Positions 55,201 to 61,754 of a stretch of 64,000 nucleotides of DNA are shown here, one piece after another. Position 1 is the stretch's first letter, and every line of letters begins with the position of its first letter. The notes beneath the pieces were generated by a model. It saw only the letters and a program-made list of their open reading frames with translations, did no database searches and had not been told where the DNA came from. The stretch lies in the NCBI RefSeq assembly GCF_002959775.1, contig NZ_PPCX01000010.1:496001-560000 (forward strand), read 5' to 3'. The position numbers and the translations under genes were made by a program. This DNA is from Veillonella rogosae JCM 15642 (GTDB lineage: Bacteria; Bacillota; Negativicutes; Veillonellales; Veillonellaceae).

Positions 55201-58200
55201 GATACTGATGCGGTTAACGTTAAACAGTTGAAAGATTCTCGTACAGTAGTAACTTCCAACGATAATTCCGTAACAGTTAATAAAACTGAAAACGGCAACC
55301 AAGTTACTTACGACTTGCATGTAGCTCCAGGTGCTGCACAATCCGTATGGAATGTGAAATCCACTGGTAATACAACTGCTGATTCTGAAACTACTGCAAA
55401 AACTATCTCTGATGGTAAAACAGTTGAAATGGCAGCAGGTAAAAACTTGACTGTTAAACAAACTAGCAATAACGACGGCGCTAAAGTTGAATTCGACTTG
55501 GCTAACGATATCAAGATTGGTAACGATGGCAAAGACGGTAAAGATGGCGTTGACGGTAAAATCGGCGTAAACGGTAAAGACGGCTCTGCTGTTGTAATTA
55601 ACGGTAAAGACGGCTCCATCGGCCTCAATGGTAAAGACGGTAAAGATGGTCTTACTATCCGCGGTGCTAATGGTCAAGACGGCGTAAATGGTACAAACGG
55701 TACTAACGGTATCACTCGTATCGTATACGAAGACAAAAACAACAACAAACACGAAGTGGCTACTACTGATGACGGCTTGAAATTCACTGGTAATAACACT
55801 GATGTTGTAAACAAAAATAAATTGAATAGCCTTGTTAAAGTTCAAGGTGAAGGCGTAGATAAAACAACTTCTGCATCCTTCAAGAGCGCTTCTGGTAACA
55901 TCAACGTAAAAGCTGATGGTACTGATACTCTCGAAGTTCAATTGAACAAAGATTTGAAAAACATCACTTCCATTAAGAATGATGGTCCTGCAACTATGAC
56001 AATTGGCGGCAACGAATTCAAATTCGATGGCGGCAACGTGAACATGGGTGGCAACAACATCACTAACCTTAAATCTGGTGGCGATGTAATCGATAACGCT
56101 GCTAACATCGGCGATGTAAAACGTATTTCCAAAGCTAACGATTTACACATTGCACCAACTCAATCTGATCGTGCAGGTGAAACTACTACATCTTACTCCT
56201 ATAATGTGGCAGACAAATCCGTTACATTGAAATACAACGATGGCAATGGCGCTAACCAATCTGGTACAATCGCGAAAATCGACTTGTCTGGTTTGGCTGA
56301 TCAAATTAAAGACGGCTACTCCTTCTCCACAGATGCGAAAGGTAATGTAGTTGGTAACCACGCTGTAACAGCAGTAGGCAACGGTAAAACTGTATCCTAC
56401 GCAGCAGGCGATAATTTGACAATTACTCAAAATATCGATAATGCAACTGGTGAACAAACTTATACATATGCATTGTCTAATGACATCAAAGTTGGTAACG
56501 ACGGTAAAGATGGTAAAGACGGTGTTGACGGTAAGATTGGCGTAAACGGTAAAGATGGTTCCGCTGTTGTAATCAACGGTAAAGATGGTTCTATCGGCTT
56601 GAATGGTAAAGACGGTAAAGATGGTCTTACTATTAAAGGTGCTAACGGTCAAGACGGCGTTGACGGTAAAAACGGTCAAGACGGCATGACTCGTATCGTA
56701 TACGAAGACAAAAACAACAATAAACACGAAGTGGCTACTACTGATGACGGCATGAAATATGCTGGCGACAATGGTCAAACTGACTCCACTAAAGTTATCG
56801 CTAAGAAATTGAACCAAACATTGGATATCACTGGCGGTGCGGACAGCACTAAATTGACTGAAAACAACATCGGCGTGAACAACGTAGATGGCAAATTGAA
56901 AGTTCAATTGTCCAAAGAAGTTAACTTGACTCCATCCGGTTCCTTAACAATTGGCGATACTAAGATCACTGACGGTGGTTTGGTAATCAACAATGGTCCA
57001 TCCATTACTAAAGGTGGCATCAATGCTGGTGACTTGAACATCACTAATGTGAAAGCTGGCATAAATGATACTGACGCAGTTAACGTAAAACAATTGAAAT
57101 CCGCTAAGACAGAAGTTAAAGCTGGTGACAACGTAACAGTTGATAAAACAATTGGTGCTGATGGTCAAAACATTTACACAGTAAATGCAAAAGCAACTAA
57201 CCTTGGCGATGCTGAACTTAACTACACAGCTAACGGCGGTGCTAAACAAAAAGTTAAATTGTCTGAAGGCTTGAACTTCGTTGACGGTAACTACACTAAA
57301 GCTTCCGTTGATGCAAATGGTGTTGTTAAATACGACGTAACACTTGGTAAAGTGAGAGACGGCGTTGACGGCAAACCAGGCGTAGATGGTGAAAATGGTA
57401 TCGCAACAGTTAAAACTGTAGTAGATACAATCAATAATTCCGGTTGGAAAGGTGACGTTACTGGTAACACAGTAGGCGATCACAGTGCAACAATCGTAAA
57501 ACCTGGCACAACTGTAAACTTCGGTGCAGGTAAAAACTTAACTGTTGAACAAATCGTTGATGCAGTAACTGGCAACCATACTTACAACTATGCATTGTCC
57601 GACGATATCAAAGTTGGTAATGATGGTAAAGATGGTAAACCAGGTGTTGACGGTAAGATCGGTGTAAACGGTAAAGACGGCTCTGCTGTTGTAATCAACG
57701 GTAAAGACGGCTCTATCGGCTTGAATGGTAAAGACGGTAAAGATGGTCTTACTTTCAAAGGTGCTAACGGTCAAGACGGCGTAGACGGTAAAAACGGTAC
57801 TAACGGTATGACTCGTATCGTTTACGAAGATAGCAACAAGAACAAACACGAAGTTGCTACTACTGATGACGGCTTGAAATTCACTGGTAACAATGAAAGC
57901 GTTGTAAACAAAAACAAACTTAACTCCACAGTTAAAGTTAAAGGTGAAGGCGTTACTGAAGAGCAAGAAAAAACATTTGAATCTGCTGCAGGTAACATCG
58001 CTGTAACTGCTGATGGTAACGATACTTTGAACATTCGCTTGAATAAAAACATCAAAGGCATCGACTCCATCCAAACTAAGGAAATCCACTTAGGTACACC
58101 TGATAATTACACAACAATTAAGAAAGATGGAGACCGCATTAAATACGGCGACAAAACATTCGCTAACACTGACGATATCTGGACAATCCAAGCTAATGGC

Positions 58201-60150
58201 ACAGATGTTCCAGCTAACGGCGGTAAAGTAAATGTTAAAGGTGCTGACGGTATCACAGTATCCAAATCTGCTAATGGCGAAATGACAATTAGCGGTGCTG
58301 GCCTTGGTACAATGAACAGCTTCAACGTTAAATCTTCTGGTAATACTACTGCTGATTCTGAAACAGCAGCTAAGAGCATTACAGATGGTAAAACTGTTGA
58401 ATTCTCCGGCGGTAAAAACCTCACTGTAAAACAAACTAGCGACGAAAACGGTGCTAAAGTAGAATATGCATTGAGCAACAATGTAGATCTTACTAATAAA
58501 GGTTCCGTAACAATTGGCGATACTAAGATCACTGATGGTGGCTTGGTAATCAACAACGGCCCATCCGTAACTAAAGACGGCATCAATGCTGGTAATAAAC
58601 AAATTACTAACGTTGAAGACGGTGTAAACGATACTGATGCGGTTAACGTACGTCAATTGAAAGCAGCTAAAACTAACCTTGTTGACGGTCAAAACACTAA
58701 AGTGACTGGCGACGGTTCTAAAGCTAACCCTTACAAAGTTAATGTTGAAGGCGATTTGAACATAATCACTTCCATCACTAACAACGAAGGCGATGGCAAA
58801 TTAGAATTCAAAGGTGACCAAGTAGTTAACGTAGCTGGCGACAACACAATCAAGCTTGATGGTAAAACTGGTGATATCACTGGCTTAACTAACAAAACTC
58901 TTGATTCCGCTGACTTCGCAACTAAAGGTCGTGCCGCAACTGAAGAACAATTGAAACTTGTTCAAGAAGAAGCAGCTAAAAAATCTACTGAAAAAGTACA
59001 AGCTAAAGCTGATGCTAATAACATCGCTAAAGTAGCTCCTAAAGCTGGCGATACATTCGGTGCAGCTGGTGCAACATACGAAGTTTCTGTAGATAAAAAT
59101 GACGTTAAAGATGCAGCTCGTGAAGCAGTTACTGTAACAGGTGACAACAAAGCGATCACTGTAGACGTTCAACCAAATGCTACTAACCATACAACTAACT
59201 ACCAAGTTAACTTCAATGGTAACGAAGCAGCTAAACAAATTCCATTGACTTACAAAGAAAATGGTGGCAACGCTAGAACAGTAATGTTATCTGAAGGTTT
59301 AGACTTCTCTAACGGCGTAAATACTACTGCTCACACTGATGCGAACGGTAAAGTATCCTTCGACGTGAAAGGTGACCTCACTAACATCACTTCCATTTCC
59401 AATAACTCCAATGGTCCTAAAGTATCCTTCGGTGGCGATACTGTAAATATCACTGGTGGCAACCTCAACATGGGTGGCAACAAAGTTACTAATGTTCAAC
59501 GTGGCACTAATGATACTGATGCAGTAAACGTTAAACAATTGAAAGATTCCCGTACTACATTGACATCTGATGACCAATCCGTAGTATTGAAGAAAACTGA
59601 ATCTGCTGACGGCGGCTTAAACTATGACCTTTCCGTAAAAGGCGCAGTTGACCCTCGCGTTGATCAATTGAACGAAGAAATCGGTCGTGTAGGCGCTCAA
59701 GGTGCAGCATTGTCCGCATTGAAACCTATGCAATACGATCCATTGGAACCAACTCAAATCATGGCTGGTTACGGTAACTACCGTGGTAACTCCGCGATTG
59801 CAGTGGGCGTAGCTCATTACAAAAACGAGTCCACAATGTTCCATGGCGGCTTGTCCTGGGCTGGCGGTTCTAGCCACATGATGGCAAACGCTGGTGTAAC
59901 TTGGAAAGTTGGTAACAGAGATGCTGAAGCAGCTGTAGCAGATCGCTACCGCAAAGGCCCTATCAGCTCTGCATATGCAGTTCAAACTGAAATGGCTGCA
60001 ATGAAAGCTCAAAATGCCGGATTAAAAGGTGAAGTATCCGACTTGAAATATGAAAACGAACAAATTAAAGCTCAAAACGCTGGTCTACAAAGTGAAGTAG
60101 AAGTATTGAAAGCTCAAATGGCTGCAATGATGGCGAAAATGGGTATGTAA
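49204..60150 (+). CDS. Giant trimeric autotransporter adhesin, 3648 residues, ESPR and collagen-like stalk
   Basis: This is the largest gene in the window. The ESPR (MNKVFKVVYSKSKGCYVVV) and signal core end near AQA (about residue 58). The head of AIGxxxxA/S repeats runs to about residue 420, followed by necks (GTADTDAVNVAQL) and many repeated stalk modules. Gly-x-y blocks rich in KDGKDG lie at about 53450-53640, 55515-55720, 56500-56695 and 57615-57815. The YadA anchor (LKPMQYDPLEPTQIMAGYGNY, about residues 3496-3572) precedes a coiled-coil tail with RYRKGPISSAY. As a trimer it should form a very long fibre anchored in the outer membrane. It shares its leader, ESPR and anchor with the gene at 38802. 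Partner copy 4 follows without a terminator. Confidence 0.94.
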   Translation: MNKVFKVVYSKSKGCYVVVPETAKNNNGKKKVLASVLAGLAVAGAMGGIAPLEAQAGYDTGNSHVNIWADTAPDGSNGKNNAGQNSIVVGYQNTTDNVAGHDGKVAIGAKNTSTNNATTAVGNRNTATGGAATAVGAGNNASGDASLAVGNVSNANARSAVAVGSYNNVNYTEGSWQTTPKNAGEYSTVIGSYSSATGTSASAMGVYTNAAGAGSFAAGYSNNANGQNSVAIGSTNTSRVADTITIGQYNDAKTMGGVAIGKNNMVDSTNGGANHPETRDENSQIAIGRDNTATHLDTIAIGRETNATGSGATAIGARADASGNNSIAIGQSGKTSNRITASGENSIAIGMRTTSTGASSIAQGAAASATGDYAIAEGRLSKATKQGAVALGNETNANIANGVALGDHSVTTTDKGVLGYNPSDPHERKYAPLTGNVQTATTAAVSIGNGQQMTRQLTGLAAGTADTDAVNVAQLKNVGVAVTGNTGKSDFLTDGGKLNVIGTGRVSTVAAHDGAKDSKITVGFDDKGMVKAGRNVTVNEVTVDGKTTYTINAADTAAKYDFLTNATANGGKVDGTAKPATVQSGTTVNYAAGKNLTVKQDIKQSIGEQTYTYSLNSDLGGITSITNNGGPTMHFDGDNISITGGNLDLGDNNITNLKSGGNVINNAANIGDVIRISKANEKHIKPGEYAVDNNGKVTMTYVDGNNKDVPNETAVITGIAKQDLSNINNGGKTVIKNLAKEAIDMENGKNTTASHRDVNGVKTFKVDVEGDLTDITSITNKAGDGKIAFGGNQTVNVAGDHNIAINAKAGDITGLTNVTLDAPDFAKKGRAATEEQLSIVNNKFNNTVGLTGNTGATELQKLNKQGGLSFGVVGANNGEYIKTTAAGSDVVADLSDSAKNKLNSTVEVQGKNAAKVTSTVVNNADGSTKTIYTVDVNNVKPTAASTEKVQAKADVAGSSDKNIAKVSPKAGENFGDAGATYEVNVSRNDVKDAAREAVTVNNANNNNNPITVTPVQDEANHNTTYQVTFDGDKAAKQIPLTYKANGTNDQKVTLDKGLNFTNGKNTTASVDAEGVVKYDVNKDLVDIHSISNTTNGPKMEFGPNSINITGGPINMGDQNITNLKSGGDVINNAANIGDVKRISKANDLHIAPTSSDRQGETTTSYAYDAASKSVTLKYNDGNGANQSGTVAKIDLSGLADQIKDGYSFSTDAKGNVVGNHAVTAVGNGKTVSYAAGDNLTVKQDIDAATGEHTYTYALSNNIDLTPNGSLKIGDTIVNDGGLTIKNGPSVTKTGINAGNLNITNVKAGVNDTDAVNVKQLKDARTVVTSNDKSVTINKTENGNQVTYDLHVAPGAAQSVWNVKSTGNTTADSEAAAKTITDGKTVEMAAGKNLTVKQTSNEDGAKVEYALSDDIKIGKDGKDGVDGKIGVNGKDGSSVVINGKDGSIGLNGKDGKDGLSMKAEKGQPGVNGKDGITRIVYEDKNNNKREVATLDDGMKYAGDDAQGADKSKVIAKKLNQTLDIVGGADTTKLTDNNIGVNNVDGKLKVQLAQNINLTPAGSLTIGDTMINNGGLTITGGPSVTKTGINAGNLNITNVKAGVNDTDAVNVKQLKDARTVVTSNDKSVTVNKTENGNQVTYDLHVAPGAAQSVWNVKSTGNTTADSEASAKTITDGKTVEMAAGKNLTVKQTSNNDGAKVEFGLVGDLTNIKTIKNEGPATFTIGGNEFKFDGGNVNMGDNNITNLKSGGDVINNAANIGDVKRISKANDIHVKDKTYTVNADKTVTLEYVDGNDNTVNKTAKIDLSNLPTGDKAAVESVVKKSAAAGDTNIADITVADGKQTGDANAKYEVNVSRNAVKDAAREAVTVNNANNSNNPITVTPVQDETNHNTTYQVTFDGDKAAKQIPLTYKANGSNDQKVTLDKGLNFTNGSNTTASVAADGVVKYDLNNNVNLTPSGSLTIGDTVVNNGGLTISGGPSVLKTGINAGNLNITNVKAGVNDTDAVNVKQLKDSRTVVTSNDNSVTVNKTENGNQVTYDLHVAPGAAQSVWNVKSTGNTTADSETTAKTISDGKTVEMAAGKNLTVKQTSNNDGAKVEFDLANDIKIGNDGKDGKDGVDGKIGVNGKDGSAVVINGKDGSIGLNGKDGKDGLTIRGANGQDGVNGTNGTNGITRIVYEDKNNNKHEVATTDDGLKFTGNNTDVVNKNKLNSLVKVQGEGVDKTTSASFKSASGNINVKADGTDTLEVQLNKDLKNITSIKNDGPATMTIGGNEFKFDGGNVNMGGNNITNLKSGGDVIDNAANIGDVKRISKANDLHIAPTQSDRAGETTTSYSYNVADKSVTLKYNDGNGANQSGTIAKIDLSGLADQIKDGYSFSTDAKGNVVGNHAVTAVGNGKTVSYAAGDNLTITQNIDNATGEQTYTYALSNDIKVGNDGKDGKDGVDGKIGVNGKDGSAVVINGKDGSIGLNGKDGKDGLTIKGANGQDGVDGKNGQDGMTRIVYEDKNNNKHEVATTDDGMKYAGDNGQTDSTKVIAKKLNQTLDITGGADSTKLTENNIGVNNVDGKLKVQLSKEVNLTPSGSLTIGDTKITDGGLVINNGPSITKGGINAGDLNITNVKAGINDTDAVNVKQLKSAKTEVKAGDNVTVDKTIGADGQNIYTVNAKATNLGDAELNYTANGGAKQKVKLSEGLNFVDGNYTKASVDANGVVKYDVTLGKVRDGVDGKPGVDGENGIATVKTVVDTINNSGWKGDVTGNTVGDHSATIVKPGTTVNFGAGKNLTVEQIVDAVTGNHTYNYALSDDIKVGNDGKDGKPGVDGKIGVNGKDGSAVVINGKDGSIGLNGKDGKDGLTFKGANGQDGVDGKNGTNGMTRIVYEDSNKNKHEVATTDDGLKFTGNNESVVNKNKLNSTVKVKGEGVTEEQEKTFESAAGNIAVTADGNDTLNIRLNKNIKGIDSIQTKEIHLGTPDNYTTIKKDGDRIKYGDKTFANTDDIWTIQANGTDVPANGGKVNVKGADGITVSKSANGEMTISGAGLGTMNSFNVKSSGNTTADSETAAKSITDGKTVEFSGGKNLTVKQTSDENGAKVEYALSNNVDLTNKGSVTIGDTKITDGGLVINNGPSVTKDGINAGNKQITNVEDGVNDTDAVNVRQLKAAKTNLVDGQNTKVTGDGSKANPYKVNVEGDLNIITSITNNEGDGKLEFKGDQVVNVAGDNTIKLDGKTGDITGLTNKTLDSADFATKGRAATEEQLKLVQEEAAKKSTEKVQAKADANNIAKVAPKAGDTFGAAGATYEVSVDKNDVKDAAREAVTVTGDNKAITVDVQPNATNHTTNYQVNFNGNEAAKQIPLTYKENGGNARTVMLSEGLDFSNGVNTTAHTDANGKVSFDVKGDLTNITSISNNSNGPKVSFGGDTVNITGGNLNMGGNKVTNVQRGTNDTDAVNVKQLKDSRTTLTSDDQSVVLKKTESADGGLNYDLSVKGAVDPRVDQLNEEIGRVGAQGAALSALKPMQYDPLEPTQIMAGYGNYRGNSAIAVGVAHYKNESTMFHGGLSWAGGSSHMMANAGVTWKVGNRDAEAAVADRYRKGPISSAYAVQTEMAAMKAQNAGLKGEVSDLKYENEQIKAQNAGLQSEVEVLKAQMAAMMAKMGM
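53062..55467 (+). repeat. Three near-identical stalk modules
   Basis: A block of about 335 bases encoding SVTKTGINAGNLNITNVKAG onward starts at about 53062, 53938 and 55129. Spacings are 876 and 1191 bases, both whole codons. Copies differ by only a few third-position changes, suggesting recent duplication or gene conversion. Confidence 0.85.
53450..57815 (+). repeat. Four collagen-like KDGKDG blocks
   Basis: Blocks of about 200 bases at 53450, 55515, 56500 and 57615 encode Gly-x-y triplets such as GKDGKDGVDGKIGVNGKDG. They are interrupted once by AVVI/SVVI. Confidence 0.8.
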
Positions 60151-60212
60151 TTAGTTACACTTTCAGAAAACTTTCAAAAAAACTAGGAATCTAATCCTAG
60201 GTATGGATATGA

Positions 60213-60245
60213 CTGGTAAGGGTTCCTTCGGGAGCCCTGGACCAG
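60213..60245 (+). promoter_or_regulatory. Intergenic hairpin with TTCG loop between TAA and partner copy 4
   Basis: AGGGTTCC (60219-60226) pairs with GGAGCCCT (60231-60238) around the stable TTCG loop. It is extended by CTGGT/ACCAG. No T run follows. A second small inverted repeat CTAGGA/TCCTAG is at 60183-60200. Confidence 0.75.
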
Positions 60246-60278
60246 CACATTAATTCGACTATGAAAAGAGGAATAGAT

Positions 60279-61079
60279 ATGAAAAAATCTACAATGCTTG
60301 CTTTTACAGCGGCACTTTTAATGAGCGCAGCATCCATCACTGGTCACGCAGCAAGCGCACCAACATATGATGACAACTTGATCTTGCCTAACCCTGCATC
60401 CGCACCTGGTTTGAGCAATGTTGTATTGGTACCTGTGGCTAGCCCACAAGTAGTACAATCCCTTCATGATTATGTGAAAGCATGGGAAAATGCTGAACAA
60501 AAAATCGCCATAGCAAAAGCTAAACGCGACAATCATGAACAATTGACTAAAGCTGATAAAAAATGGTTGCATTCTAAAGATAAACATAACTATGCTGATT
60601 ACTTCCGTACGCATTCCTTAGGCCGCGTACACGGTTTTGAAACAGCTTTAAATTGGAACGGTGAAAACCGCAACAAAAACGAATACGAATACTTTGAAAC
60701 ACCTAAATACAATGAAAAAGATGGCTTCGTAAATAGCTATGGTTACAACGTATTGCGTGGTATGGTAGATCGTGTTAACGAAGTTGTACAAAAGCAAAAA
60801 CAAGTAGGCGGTCCTATGACTGACGAAGAAGCACAAGCATTAGAAGATGCAATCTTGGATATCCTTGCGCAAGAGCAAGAACATGTATCTAACGAAGAAC
60901 TTCGTCACTACATGAACGAAACAATCTGGTTCGCTGCTAAAGAAACTGTTAAAAACAAAGCGAGTGAAGAACCAACTGCTGCTGATGAGCACGTAGTAGA
61001 CCTTCGCAAAGCAATTAACGAACCAATGGGTAGCAACGACTACAATAAAGTTGACTTGCGCAGCGCAATTCAACAATAA
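60279..61079 (+). CDS. Secreted adhesin-partner protein, ELRxYMNE family, long form (copy 4)
   Basis: This 266-residue protein has a signal peptide (MKKSTMLAFTAALLMSAAS, cleavage near GHA). It is strongly similar to copy 3 throughout: YDDNLILPNPASAPGLSNVV, KKWLHSKDKHNYADYFRTHS, NWNGENRNKNEYEYFE and EELRHYMNETIWFAAKETVK. ATG 60279 is preferred over ATG 60261 because copy 3 aligns there and AAGAGGAA precedes it. It lies 128 bases after the 3648-residue TAA, with only a hairpin between. The mature protein is charged and helical with no lipobox and no barrel signature, so it is likely soluble in the periplasm. Function unknown. Confidence 0.85.
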   Translation: MKKSTMLAFTAALLMSAASITGHAASAPTYDDNLILPNPASAPGLSNVVLVPVASPQVVQSLHDYVKAWENAEQKIAIAKAKRDNHEQLTKADKKWLHSKDKHNYADYFRTHSLGRVHGFETALNWNGENRNKNEYEYFETPKYNEKDGFVNSYGYNVLRGMVDRVNEVVQKQKQVGGPMTDEEAQALEDAILDILAQEQEHVSNEELRHYMNETIWFAAKETVKNKASEEPTAADEHVVDLRKAINEPMGSNDYNKVDLRSAIQQ

Positions 61080-61108
61080 TTGATTTCTATATTGATATAG
61101 ATATCAAA

Positions 61109-61195
61109 AAGCCTTTTTCCTTCTCTCATCTTAAAGGCTTAGTTGATCTCTAATACATGTGGTATACGGATATATGTCCGCCATATATCCGTATA
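61109..61195 (+). other. Two hairpins in the 3' region of partner copy 4
   Basis: AAGCCTTT/AAAGGCTT (61109-61116, 61133-61140) has a CU-rich loop. A perfect 14-bp stem TATACGGATATATG (61163-61176 with 61182-61195) follows. Neither has a T run. Confidence 0.6.
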
Positions 61196-61210
61196 TCTAC
61201 AAAACACAAT

Positions 61211-61318
61211 GGCCCTTATAAAGGGTTTATAAGGGCCTCAAACACGTACCCTGGACCCCCGACTAGGGAACACAAATCCTTATTGAACAACGCCATCCGT
61301 TTGGATGGCGTTGTTTTT
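61211..61318 (+). ncRNA. Conserved structured 3' RNA element, copy B
   Basis: Hairpin 1 is GGCCCTTATAAA (61211-61222) with TTTATAAGGGCC (61226-61237). The CCCT/AGGG pair (61249-61252, 61265-61268) encloses GGACCCCCGACT. ACACAAATCCTTAT and the terminator follow. It matches copy A at 48546 in order, and the stem of hairpin 1 covaries. Confidence 0.55.
61286..61318 (+). terminator. Terminator after partner copy 4
   Basis: AACAACGCCATCC (61286-61298), loop GTTT, complement at 61303-61315, then a T run. It has the same stem core as 48621. Confidence 0.93.
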
Positions 61319-61445
61319 GTTTGGTATAAAGTATTTAGTTTTGTGCTTAAAAAATATTAAAAGCTATTAGTTGACTACATAAAATCAACTAATAGCTTTT
61401 GACTTTTAACTATTCTATAGAGATGAAAACAAAATGAAATTTACA

Positions 61446-61474
61446 TTGACTTTATAATTAAAAGCCCATATAAT
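61446..61474 (+). promoter_or_regulatory. Consensus promoter upstream of the last TAA
   Basis: TTGACT (61446-61451), a 17-base spacer and TATAAT (61469-61474). It is the closest match to consensus in the adhesin region. Confidence 0.75.
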
Positions 61475-61493
61475 GACGATAAATTGGTAAAAT

Positions 61494-61730
61494 TTGTTTG
61501 TAATTAATAATCTGTATATTGCTTTGTTTAAGAACTTTTTCATGGCAGCATTTGTATTTATTTTAGTATCGGTATTGTTTATGTTCGGAGCAAAATGGTG
61601 TGAAGATGTAAATAAGAAATATTTAATGTATACTTGCTATGCTATTTCTTTTATTACATCTTTGCCGTTTTTAATATTTTTAAGTCGATTATTTGTCGAC
61701 ACATTTAAAAAGGCAATATTATTTATTTAA
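61494..61730 (+). CDS. Small hydrophobic protein, uncertain
   Basis: A 78-codon frame starting with TTG encodes two strongly hydrophobic stretches (FFMAAFVFILVSVLFMFGA and CYAISFITSLPFLIFL), so it could be a small membrane protein with two helices. No good ribosome-binding site precedes TTG 61494 or the internal ATG 61542. It begins 13 bases after the likely transcription start and ends 24 bases before the next TAA, so it could be a leader cistron. I do not recognise a family. Confidence 0.4.
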   Translation: MFVINNLYIALFKNFFMAAFVFILVSVLFMFGAKWCEDVNKKYLMYTCYAISFITSLPFLIFLSRLFVDTFKKAILFI

Positions 61731-61754
61731 AGAACAAATAAGGGGACAACTTAA

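Noticed and set aside
53062-55467. Regular direct repeats as a possible CRISPR array
   Set aside because: Repeats are hundreds of bases long, in frame and part of an open adhesin gene; no short repeat-spacer pattern exists.
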